From Drosophila persimilis (Eukaryota > Arthropoda > Insecta > Diptera > Drosophilidae): a stretch of 64,000 nucleotides of DNA. The stretch is taken from assembly GCF_003286085.1 (NCBI RefSeq), contig NW_020825288.1, forward strand, positions 4,836,001-4,900,000. The letters run 5' to 3'. Below the pieces are notes generated by a model. The model ran no database searches and was not told where the DNA came from. It was given only the letters and a program-made list of their open reading frames with translations. The translations under genes were made by a program, and so were the position numbers. The number at the start of each line of letters is the position of its first letter. Positions within the stretch are counted from its first letter, which is position 1. Positions 1 to 11,127 of the stretch are shown piece by piece.

Positions 1-1554
1 AGCGAGTGCCTGTCGTGGTTATGATGTCTGTTTATTGGCCTGGCCTGTTGTTTCACACGACTTTCATGTTAGCAAGTCGTTCTTCTAACAGTAAAAATCA
101 ATAAGTACCCGGCCGCTTATTATGTGGCGGCCGAGGCCTCCGATCTTGGCCGAGGAGCAGGAGAACGATGGTCTAAATAACTTGGCGCACCGAACATGCA
201 GTAATCATCGTTTTACCTTGTCTAGGTCTCATCTGGCTGTAGTTGCTGTTGCTTTTGCTGTGTTGCCTCTCTAACAAGCCATTAGGCATTAATTTTAGCC
301 ATATGCACTGGACCACACCATACACCAGGGACTGCCGCAAATATGTCGCACTGAAAGAGAGAGAGCATGCCACAAGAGTCAGGGCAAACCGCAACTGCCA
401 CAAGACTGGCAGGCCAGCCACAAGAGCACGACAAAAAGGCAAAAAATAAATTAATGACATAACTTGGACGTAACACACGACTTGGATGAGAATCAAGTTT
501 ATGACTGCTGCTGCTGCCCGCTGCTGCCCCCTGCTGCTGCTGGTTGGGGGAGTGCAACAAAAAACATAAAATGGATGGCCTCCTAGCAGAAAAGGGGACG
601 GCGGGGGAGGGTACTGGGGATGCACTAATTTTGCAATGTAATTGGAATAACATTGCTCGTGCTCTCTCATATTTGCCCGACCTATGCCCTACCACCTTTC
701 ACCAACAGCAGCAGGAGTAGGCTGCTCAGCCCAGATTATAGAAATATTAAACAATGTACTCGTACTAATCTTATGTAAGCAAGAAGGTACCAGGAACCAG
801 GGGGCGGGACAACCTTCTTTTCGGCTCGGGGTTAAATGCACATTACAAACAATTTTGTAGTTGCCAGTTAGGCAACAGAACTGAAATTTGTTTTCAGATT
901 ATTTAACTCGAGCAGCAGCGAATGGATGGCATGGCATCCGATCGGATCCGATCCGATCCGAGAGTGGATATGGGAATGGGAATGGTATGAGGCACAATGC
1001 AAGTGCAATTTACGTAAATTAAAGCAACATAATGCAAGACGTGTGGGTGGGACGAGGTCAAACCGAAGAAGCAGCCACAGATCCACAGATCCACAGATCC
1101 GCAGACCTCTGAAGAAAAGAGTTGAACTGATTCTGAAAATTGCTTAGATTGAGCTGTCCTCAAGCGACAGTCCGTGGAAGAGGCACATGACAACCTCAAG
1201 TGCCACACACACACCCATAGACCCGGAAAAACTGGGAAACTATTTCCAACTCGTGTGCACGTGGGCGGCCCTGAGACTGAGACCCTAGAAAGCGACTGGA
1301 GTGTCCATCTGTAAAGGTAAGATCTTGTAAAAGTGCATAATTATTTGAATGTTTAGCTTTTGTCACACAAATCAAACGGGTCTGTGGTCTGTCTGTGAAA
1401 GAATTTGACAACCTGTTGTCATCGAATGATGGGCAGAGAAAACGGGCTACTGGGGAAAAAACTGGACAAAGTAAAAGTGAGAGGGAATGCTGATAAGCCT
1501 GGGGTACAAAGAAACAAGAAAGTCCGAGAGTCCGAGCCGCAGATTGCACTTGAA

Positions 1555-1766
1555 AGAAAGCCCATGAATGGCAAGAGATGACACCATCGAGATCTGGTGA
1601 GTGGTTACCCCACAGTCGAGGAGTTGGGAGAAAGAACCATACATGGCTGAAGTATTTCCCTTCTCAATCTTCGGCCGAAAGTTTCAGCTAAAGCTGAAGA
1701 TAACACTCTAACGAAAGCCCATGAGTAGGAAGACATGACACCAGATCTAGAGAGTTGGTTCCTCTA
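1555..1766 (+). repeat. Degenerate local tandem duplication
   Basis: The segment at about 1555-1612 (starting GAAAGCCCATGAATGGCA) reappears at about 1714-1766 (starting GAAAGCCCATGAGTAGGA), with ATGACACCA and AGATCT in the same order in both. A second piece, TATTTCCCTTCTCAATCT near 1650, recurs as TATTTCCCTTCGCAATCT near 1872. The copies are diverged and the spacing is unequal, so this looks like an old imperfect tandem duplication rather than a satellite. Confidence 0.6.
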
Positions 1767-3661
1767 AATTGCTAAGAGACAATTGTGCATGAATGATGGA
1801 TTTCTCTTCCCTTTAAAGGCAGTCTATGAATTAAAATATATGCCACCGGAATTTCCAGGGCTTACCGTGATGTATTTCCCTTCGCAATCTGGCAAAGATT
1901 GAGCCCAAGAGTTAAGTTGAGAATTTCCCCTCATGCATGCACATTTTTCAACCTTTTTTCGGGTCTCACGTGTCGCGGTCCTCGTTTGTCAGGCACTTGT
2001 CACTTTTTTCAGGGCTCGTGCCCTCTTTGGGACCGTTTGCCATGTCCATCGGAACATGACACATGGACACATGAATACACAAATGGACGTTCACTTCTGG
2101 CCCACAGTCTCTGGCAGTCGGCATGCGGCGGACCTAGCGAAATAAGCTCTTAATTAAGCATCCGTGTCAGATGGTTTTTTGTTTTTTGTTTTTGGCTGTG
2201 GCATCCTTGAGCTGGAAGCTGGTCAAACAAAAAAGAAAATACCAAAGCGACATGCAAGTTTGTGGCAAAAGTCTTTCGTTTTTGGCCATGGCCATGGCCC
2301 AAGTGCAAGTGGGTCACAAACAGCCCGCTCTCCGTTTCTGTTTCTGGCTGTTTCTGGCCTGTTCGATTTTCTTGTAAAACTGGCGCCTGACCAGAGTCGG
2401 CAATGGCAATGGCCATGGCCATGGCAATGCATAAATAAATATCATGCATACATCGGACATCGGCCATACCATACCATACCATAGCATTCAGCGGGCATCT
2501 GGTTATGAAGGAAGGAAAACGCAAATAGAAATAGAAATACGAGTGGAAATAAATAAAATAAATTTCCCAGCTCGTTTATTTGTTGGTGTGTTCGCGAGTT
2601 TGTTTGCCTTGCTCTGGCAGTCGAGTAATTTACAATTCGCACACATGCTGTGCACTCCCGGTGCACTCTCGCGGGCAGGCACTCTTCTTGGGGCTCTTTG
2701 GAAACGAAAATGAAAATAAATGCACGTTAAGAGGAGAAGTCCTGTCATCGGTCAACGGGCCGCAGTTGTTTGATATGCCAGCAGCGGCAGCAGCAGTAAC
2801 AACAGCAATAGAAAAGCAACAGTTGCCCCTTGTACACGAATTTGAATTGTTTCGGCAATACGCTTTCAAAAAGAGGATAATCTGAAAACATAGGTAAAGT
2901 TGGGCATTCCTACTCTACAAAGCATTATTCAACAGATGACTTGATAGGTTCAAAACCCCACAAGATAACCGTAGAAATGAAATCTACAATTACCATCATT
3001 TAACTTAAATTCTCCTCTGGCTTTTAAGGTTTTGGTAGGGGTTTTCATTCCCTAGAGCTTCATGGTATAAATCTCCTTCTAAACTAAAATGAAAGGGCAT
3101 CTCCTCTTCGTTGTACTGCCAGAAGCAGCTAATTTCTCGTTTTTACTTTCAAAGTACTCTGAGAGCTGTGGGGTTGAGCATTTGCCGTTTTATGGCTGCA
3201 ATTTCACGGGCATGCCGAAAATCATCGGCCATCATTAAGGTCAGTTCGTGGTGGATATGGATGTGGATGGAGATTTGCGTAAGGTTTAAATGATGAGACG
3301 CGTGGTACGCCACGGCCACGGGTCGATGTGTGACAATTTTTGGCAATGATTGTCGCTGACCCCGAAGATTTCGCTGATTCGAAAACGAAAGCCGGCCAAA
3401 GAAGACTTTTGGATAGATGAAATATCATAATTTGGAAGGCCCCCTCTTGTTATGGGGTTTTGGGTTGGGACCTTCTGCTTGTCAGTTGTTTATGCAAATT
3501 GCTGTCGAGAAAGGTCCATTGAACTCTGCTTTATGCCTCAGAATTTCTCTTTTTATAGCATTCTAGTCGTACATGTTCTACGCACTCGCCATGGGTATGG
3601 TACGAGTATTTCTTTTTATGTGCGTGTTAAAATGTAATTAAAATAAAACTAAAATAAAAAT

Positions 3662-3687
3662 CCAACAACCTGTCTCAAGGTTGTTGG
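3662..3687. repeat. Perfect 10-bp inverted repeat (hairpin)
   Basis: CCAACAACCT at 3662-3671 and AGGTTGTTGG at 3678-3687 are exact reverse complements separated by a 6-nt loop. No gene ends nearby on either strand, so a role as a terminator or RNA structure is not supported. It is recorded as a sequence-level feature only. Confidence 0.75.
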
Positions 3688-5352
3688 TGCGTCATTTTGG
3701 TGTCTGTGACACTTTCCATTTATTTTGGTTATACGGGTGTTAATAGGGAAAGCTATACAGCTGCGAGCAGCTCCCTATTCTTGACTTGGCTTTTGTTGGG
3801 AACACCCACCAATATAATCATTGGCTACTGGATAGTCCTTTCACTTTTCATCGCCTAACTGTGAAAACCTGAATACCTTTAGACCCTATACATAAACATT
3901 AATCAAGAGACAATAAAGCGGTAGAGAAGAAATAAAAGGTATACGTATTCTCTGGCCTTTGTGTATTCGATTTCGTTTATCATGGTAATTTCACCCCGCC
4001 CCACAAGAATGATTTAGCTGATCCGCCACTTAACTAAGCGAGACCTGAGCTCCCTGAGCTCCCTGAGCGGCGAGTCGACGCCAGGTGGAGTGGAGTGGAA
4101 TGGAGTGGCGCGGCATAGAAGATCATTCGACTGGAGGAGGTCCAAAGTGGGCGTGGAATTCGGCTCTCAACGTTGTACAAATTAATCAACACGTAAACGA
4201 GACGCTTTGGCTTTGGGGGCAGATCAAAGAGAAGAGACCTTTTGTCCCAGTTGCAAGTGCACGCCCGCTCACATATGGGATGTGGTTTTGGGCTGTGACT
4301 CGGACGGGATGGACTCCTAATGGGCTTTTTATTGGGTCACAAAGCGACGCAATTCACACAAAGGCGAAGCAGGCAGACACCGACACCTGCCATGGACCCA
4401 AATTTCATTAATTGCCTTTTAGCTGGAGTCGTGAGTTGGCCAAAATGGATGCCTAAACGATCTTTGCAGCGTGTAGGAGAGAAGGACTTGCAGTGGGGCA
4501 TAGAGAGGGAAAGTTTAAGGTGCAAGCGAGTCAAGGAGCCGGAGCCCAACCGAAGCATGACAGATCAAAGCGGCCAACAGCTGAAAGGCCCACCAAATGG
4601 GAAATTCATTGCAAAAAGAGGCAGCAACGAATCAGATGATGATGATGATGGTGATGGGAAAATCCACATATGACATATATGCATCTAAAGAGAAGACAGT
4701 TGATGGTATTAGTTCGTAATAGAGTTATAAGTCTTTCTTGTTTGCCAAATTACCTAAAATGCTAAGACTACCCCAGCTATGCGGCACTGAGGCAGTTTTT
4801 ATCTCAAGAGAATCCCGCCGTGGATTCTGGGGCAAGCTCGAGCTGCAGTTTCCCAGAACTACTCGTACCAGCCTTGGAGATGAAAAAGACAAAGTGGCTC
4901 TGAGCCGCTTGTGGATCAATAATGCGACAGAAATGGTCTGATGAGTAAATTAATTGCTGGCCATGATCTGGTCGGACATTCTCCACTTGGTCCACACTAA
5001 TTCGCAATAAAGTCTCAATTAAACATCTGTCTAGAGAAGTGGACGATCGATCTACAAAGCTAAATGCAAATGATATATATATGAGTTCAAAAGTTGTCTA
5101 ATCGATTGTGAAAATCGGGGCAAAAGAATCACAAAGTAGGCGCTTACGTTACCTGTCAAATATCCGAAATATAGCCTGCTGTCGATTAGGTTTGTCATTG
5201 TCTAAAATCAAGTCAACTTGTAAAGTTGCATAGTTTTTTATCAAGAAAGATTAACAATTAATTGGTGAAAGTGCACTCTTTCTCTGCAGGACGTTAACAA
5301 CTTTAACAAGATTACCGCCCCATAGGCCCTAAGGTGATACCAGAACCCAACT

Positions 5353-6351
5353 ATGGTAAGCCGAATCTCGAACCCCATTTACTCCACATGACACTGTATT
5401 TTACCGCAGAACTGCGACAAGTCTGCAAAAGAGCACCAAAAGATGGAGCTGGCGGTGATGCCGAAACTAGAAAGAATGGGGCGACACACCAATAAACTTC
5501 ATTGGTTCAAGAATTTTGTGATTGCGAAAATTGTGGACAAAACGTACGCATCGGTCTTTTTGCAGCCCATCCAGAACTCGAAATACTATGAGATGATCAA
5601 GAATCCGATGGATATAGGCAGTATTATAAAGAGAATCGAAAATCGGTACTACCGCAGTTATGCAGAGGCTGTCAAAGACTTTCGAATTATGTTGGAAAAT
5701 TGTTTCCAATTCTTCGGACCCGATGACCCGGTGTACATAAACGGCATGCAAATGGCTAATCATTTCTTGGAGATCATGGACAATCGACCCAAGGGACCGG
5801 AGATTCGATCCACCACGAATCCCAGTAGCGTCACTCTGGAAATGGAGTGCCGCAAGAGGGTCGCGGAACCGGAAGTATGGCAGAGCCAGTGCTGGGCGCG
5901 GTTGAGCAAGCTTCGGGACCTCACCAAGAAACTGGACATGCCATTTGCTTTCTTTTTGGTCCTCCAGAAGTGTGACTCTCTGGAAACGCAACTGTCTCAG
6001 GGTCACTTTGCGAACCAAAAGCAGTTCACCGAAGAATTACAGCGCAGCTTCAACGGTTTCTGCAACTCAGCCATTCAACACATACTGACCCAGGGGTTAG
6101 CGTGCACGGACTCTACCGAGACGCCACGCTCTGAAGATCCAGAGGACAATTACGTCAATTCTTCGGTTGGCAGCTGCAGCCCAGACTCAAGCTCCAGCTG
6201 GGACTCCTACAAAGGATCGCCAGCCAAGAGTGCTAAATCCAATATCTCAAGCTCTAGCTTCATCTACGGCAGCTCCAGCTCATACTCTGACTCTAGCGAC
6301 TTCTCTTTCTGTTCCTCTAGCAATGAGCTCTCAGGCGACTCCTCGGATTAG
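5353..6351 (+). CDS. Single-bromodomain protein (BET/tBRD-like), spliced start
   Basis: The long open frame (ATG at 5443, stop TAG ending at 6351) encodes one bromodomain followed by a helical region and a serine-rich acidic tail. A better start is a one-codon exon: ATG at 5353-5355 runs straight into GTAAG at 5356, and the acceptor CAG ends at 5409. Splicing out these 54 nt adds eleven in-frame residues before the 5443 ATG, giving 314 residues. The bromodomain spans about residues 31-125 and keeps the YYEMIKNPMD segment and the ENRYY helix typical of BET first bromodomains. Two pocket features are lost: the WPF shelf reads SVFLQP, and the asparagine that binds acetyl-lysine (NCYIYN in BET proteins) is phenylalanine in NCFQFF (about residue 103). 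A second bromodomain and an ET domain are absent. In Drosophila, short BET relatives are the testis-specific tBRD proteins, so a testis role is a plausible inference, not shown here. The tail (about residues 255-314) is mostly Ser, Asp and Tyr. Confidence 0.85.
5356..5409 (+). other. 54-nt intron after the initiator ATG
   Basis: The intron has GTAAG as donor and TTTTACCGCAG as acceptor, and 54 nt is a common size for short Drosophila introns. It directly follows an ATG, and the downstream reading frame from 5410 (NCDKSAKEHQK) is open and joins the bromodomain frame. If the intron is retained, translation from 5353 would leave this frame, so the downstream ATG at 5443 is the fallback start. 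Confidence 0.65.
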
Positions 6352-6393
6352 CAATAATACCAGAAAGGAGTACAAATATTTTCTATATAAACA

Positions 6394-6399
6394 AATAAA
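6394..6399 (+). terminator. Polyadenylation signal of bromodomain gene
   Basis: AATAAA lies 43 nt after the bromodomain stop codon, inside an A/T-rich stretch, so the 3' UTR would be very short (about 60 nt). Short 3' UTRs are usual for compact Drosophila genes. Confidence 0.6.
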
Positions 6400-9300
6400 A
6401 TGTTCCACAAAGAGACTTTTTGAGTCACTAATTAGTGACTGCAGATTCATTTCAGGGAGCCGGAGGGCCTTATTTGTATCGAGGAAAAAAGAGGGTAAAC
6501 TTGGGTAGACTTGTTGATCTCGTATGTAGATGCAATGAAAGTGCATCGTCGATTTGTACACACATAACTCTACTTTTCACTTTCATTGTAAACGCGTTAA
6601 CCAACTGCGTCTGGGCCAGGCCTAATGATGGCTCATGCAGGTTGCTCTGGGGTTTGGCCATCGATTAAAGTCATTCACTCGCAGAGGCCCATCAAAACAA
6701 ACAAAGCAAACAGAAATACTCCTAAAGAGATGGGATATCTGAGATATGTGCTGGTTGCAACTCTCACTTTCCTTAATTAATGGGAATCGTCTCGAATACC
6801 CTACAGAGACACACAGAGCAGGGTATCCCAAGAGCTGTCTGACGAAGAATGCGACTGTCAGTAGAAGGGAACAGGGAACAGGGAACTGGCACTAAATTAA
6901 GACATTTACGACACGGTCAGATCCGAATCAATAATGAAATGGCCATGCAAAATTCTAGACACAACAGCTTAGCGCTTAAGAGCCGCCTCGGGGAATGCCG
7001 CCGCACCAGGCAACGGTAAATGTATCTCTAGAGGAGACTTCAGGGAGACTTCATGACTGCAGATACTCGACTCGAGATTAGAATGAATCATTTCCAGCAT
7101 CCTAATTGAGTTGCAGCCGGCCAGAATATTAGCAGACGCCTTGTCGAACTCCATGTCCACGTCCATGTCCATGTCTGAGCCGATGTCTGTGCCTGTGTCG
7201 AGGTGTGAGACTATTTAGCCGTCTAACTAAGGCCAAACAGCAACGATTAGTCCCAGACTAAGACGAGGAAGTGGGCCTGGGACTTGGACCTGGACCTGGA
7301 CCTGGAGCTGGACGATGACGAAGGGCCATTTATCACAGCGAGAGAACTGCTCGTGTCTCGTCTCTTTGGGCAAATTAACCGTTCCCCGACTGACTGACTG
7401 GCTGGGTGACTGCCTGACTGGGTGACTGAGTGAGAGACTAACGGGAGACAGAGTGGCTGGTATCCCACTCCTGGTCTTCACTCCCCCACTTAATTGCCCC
7501 TTCGATGCCCCACACCGAAAGTGTTATATGAGTCCCACAGTCTGACGGAAATGTAGTTCTCTGGGTCAATGCGAGCACCTGAACTAATCAGAGCCCCAGC
7601 GAGTGGGGCACGCGTGGCAGTTCTCTGGCAGTCTTCTGGCAGTCTCACACTTGTCAATGAATTCTCTCGGAGATGACAGCTTTCACAAAATAATTCACAA
7701 ATGTTGCACGCACTGCGAAATCTTTTGGCCTGAGGGAATCACAGGGCATCGAGTTCGAACTGCGGCAAATGAATTCGATCTGAGAGTGACAAGATCTAAA
7801 CCTTAGTTCGAAGGGTGCACAGTGCACACCCATGGATGGATCTGTGTATCTGTGAGAATTTGTACTCGAGCTGAACCTCACGTTCGATGTGGAAAAGGGT
7901 TCCATAAAACACAATGGAGCATCGCCAGTCCAAGTTCTATTGTTCTATGGCCATGGCTTGCACAAATTTTCGGCAGCTTTAATGTTTATTCATGAATTCC
8001 AACATGAAACTGCAATGCAACGAGGAAGAGACAAGTTCCCCGGCCTGCACATAAATCAAATTGGCCGAAATCCTCTCCAGCAGCAGCAGGAACAGCAACA
8101 GCAACAGAATCAGCAGCAGGCACATCCATGGCAACATCCATATCCACATCCACATCCATATCCAAATATCCCCATCCCCATCCATGGCCACAGCACGCAG
8201 TCATGGCCAACTGATTGAGCTGTCGCGTATTTGGGTGAGGTGAGATCGCCCAGTGTCTAAATGTCCATAGATTCTAAAAGATCGAGGTTGAGGCTGTGGC
8301 TGAGAATGGGACTGGGACTGGGACTGGGGATGAGGACGAGGACGAGGGTATTCCTATTTCTGGCTTCTGGCTTCTGGCATTTGAATTTGAATTTCGTGTC
8401 TCGGCTGCTTAGGGAAATCTGCTGCCTTGGAGAAAACGGGGAAAATTTCCATATTACTTGTATTGCCATTGCTCTTATATGGCTCCAGATCTCTGCCATT
8501 TTCACGGACTTTTGTCATATCGGAACGGGGTAAATGCTGAATACTAAGATGCACAGCCCGACGCCCGCCCACAGATTCCATGTCCATCCCGGTCATAGTC
8601 CAATTCAGAGTCGACGGCAGAGAGGAGTACCCACATATCTGACCACAACTGGGTCAACAGCATCTGGCTAACGGAAGTCGATTATCAGCTGCATTCGAGC
8701 TCTGAACCTCATAGAAATGGATACAGGTGCGTGGCCATAAACCTTGTGGCAGGGGAGGGGAGGGGAGGGGGCCTTATGGAGGATTAGCTTTCCCAGGGGA
8801 GAAACCCGATCTAATACGATCCGGCTGCTGTGTGCGCCCCTGAATGATCTTCACTGCGGCTTGGCGCTCCAGATTTACAATAGATTAAGGAGGGAGGCAG
8901 GGAGGGCATCATCTATTCGCTATGTGCCCGTTGGCTGAATCGAAAATCATTTCCATGTAAGGCATCAGAATGGGCGGCAGACCCCTGTCCCCTGTCCCCC
9001 AGTCCCCAGTCATCGGGAGGCAAATGGCAAATGGAGAACGAACCTCGGATACCGCCGACGAATGCTGCACTTATTCTATTACAAATTTTATTACACTTAA
9101 GTGCGGTGGAATAAAGCGAAATGTGTGCCATGGTGTGCCCGGTCGGGAGACTGCTCGTAGTTGAGCCATGTCTAATCCTCCGGCGGTCGCTTTCTTTGAT
9201 GATGGGGCCGCAGTCGCCGTCGCAGTCGGGCCTGCGACGGGACCGCTTCCCCAAATTGCGCCCGCTGATGTAATGTTTGCTCGATCTGGTCACGTTGCAC

Positions 9301-9597
9301 GTAACCGCAGCGCGGCTTTTATTTAACGTGCGGTAATTGCATTAATAAAGACCCCAAATCCCAAATTATATTGTACAAATTGAGCTGCGTACAATGAAAG
9401 CGAAATTGTTTGATTTCTTTGCCGATTGTCGATTCCCCAAGCCTCAAAATTGAGGCTCCCATCTCGAAGTGCATCTACTCGTATCTGACTGGATCGATTG
9501 ATTCGAATCAATTGAAAGATGAAAGACTTGACTTGTCAAAGACATCTCCTGGGAAGCGAACGTGCTTTTAGACACCTGGGTAGAAATCATCCAGGAA

Positions 9598-9629
9598 ATC
9601 ATCATCATCGTCATGATGATGATGATGAT
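9598..9629. repeat. Self-complementary ATC/GAT microsatellite
   Basis: Four ATC units are followed by GTC and then a run of ATG/GAT units, so the left half is the reverse complement of the right half (11-bp stem, about 4-nt loop). This is a microsatellite that flips strand orientation in the middle. Confidence 0.7.
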
Positions 9630-11095
9630 CGTTGCTCAGAGCTGGATAGAAATCCAAGATCCAATTGATACATTAAACCAAACCTTTCTATGCTTTTTAT
9701 TAGACTTTTGATGGATATTTTATTATCTGTTTACTACCATGCCGTTTTCTCCAATTAACTTCTTGATTATTCACATCTGTAAGCTTGGCGAGAGTTCATC
9801 TATTTCGATATGTTTAGGTTTAGCAGGGACTTTGCTTCTACCGTATCTGTGAGTACTATCTCAGGGACTGACATGATTTACGACTTTTCTTCCATAAAGC
9901 CAGCTTACAAATCCTCCCACTGATTAATTTTGAATCCATAACCAACTCTGGTTCCAGGAGAGAACAACAAACAGTAATTCATGTACTGTACTACAGGAGG
10001 TACTTCACTGGCAGTGAGGACCCCAACTGGTTGCACCTGTTCCACTTGGCCTCGGGTCGTGGCCATAGAACATTTTCATGTTCCAGAGAGCATTTTGTTT
10101 TTATGACAACATCGGAGAGTCATCGCTCGAACGGTCCGAACAGGGCCGATCGCAGCGGATGCTGCTCTCCAGGCTCCGATCGTGGAAGAAGGTATCGAGC
10201 ATTGGGTCTGGCTGTCATGTGGAACTGCTGTCCGTTTCCATAATTAAAGGCCAGCAGCGCTTTTTGGCGGTGGTGGCCCCGTTGTGTTCTTAATGTTGGC
10301 ATTTATATGCCATAGAATTCTTCATGCGATTAGCAAAATTAATTGCCTCACAACGACGACCACGACCACGACGACGGCGACGTCGACGACGGAGGAGAGG
10401 ATGGAGCATCGGGATTGCTGATTTTCGTTTGTTGGCGGAAGTGGCCATGGAGAGTGGTGCACCAACCAGGAGATGGTAACGGTACCACTGGTCATCCATC
10501 CAGCCAAAAGCGATGTAGTCGATATCGATTGCCTTTGACCATTAATAATCCATACCACGCCAAGTCGTTGAAAGGAATGCTGCGGGTCGATGAGAGCTAT
10601 GTCGAATCCAATCGACTCGGAGTCGTCTCGGTTCGGGTTGTGTTGAAAGTGAGAGTCGCCCGGGGGCCCAATGAATCGATTCGAATCAATGCATGAAAAT
10701 AGACAAACAAAAGCCAGTGATTTATGTGCACTGTGTGCATTGGAAAGAATCATGTGAAAATTGTGGGACCTGCTTGGGCCACTCAACCCAGCCCCGCACC
10801 ACCAGCGCTTCACTTTCGTGTGAGAAAGTGTTCGATTTGAGCCGCAATCAACTGTTGCCTGGCGATGATAAATGTCAGACCGCTGTGCAATTACCGCGGC
10901 TCGGCATAAATCTCAGGACCCAACCGCTCTGACCCACATTAATCCGCAAAACGTTGTGCCCCGAGCCGGAGCCGGAGTCGGAGTCGGAGTCAGAGCCAAA
11001 GCGGAAATTAACAGAGCACAGATCTGTGTAAATCTCGAGAACTGCGCGGATTAGGAGCCGCACTCCCGCACGCGCCACAAGTCCACTTCATAACT

Positions 11096-11127
11096 CAACG
11101 TTGCAACGTTGCAACGTTGCATCGTTG
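11096..11127. repeat. Four tandem copies of an 8-bp palindrome
   Basis: CAACGTTG repeats three times exactly (11096-11119), followed by one copy with a single change, CATCGTTG (11120-11127). Each unit is its own reverse complement, so the array reads the same on both strands. Four contiguous dyad sites could bind a dimeric protein, but no specific factor is recognised. Confidence 0.8.

Larger units (their letters stand above)
1..5352. other. Non-coding region, left end
   Basis: I find no gene in this stretch. Open frames here are short, rich in low-complexity sequence, and show no domain or splice-bounded exon structure. It holds scattered microsatellites, for example CATAC units near 2466-2485 and GGAGT units near 4086-4106, plus a local degenerate duplication and a perfect small hairpin listed separately. 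It probably represents intergenic or intronic sequence of a gene whose exons lie outside the window. Confidence 0.6.

Noticed and set aside
5880-6110. Second bromodomain in the C-terminal half of the bromodomain protein
   Set aside because: The region is helical (WARLSKLRDLTKKLD and following) but lacks the PMD turn, the NCYxYN segment and domain length.
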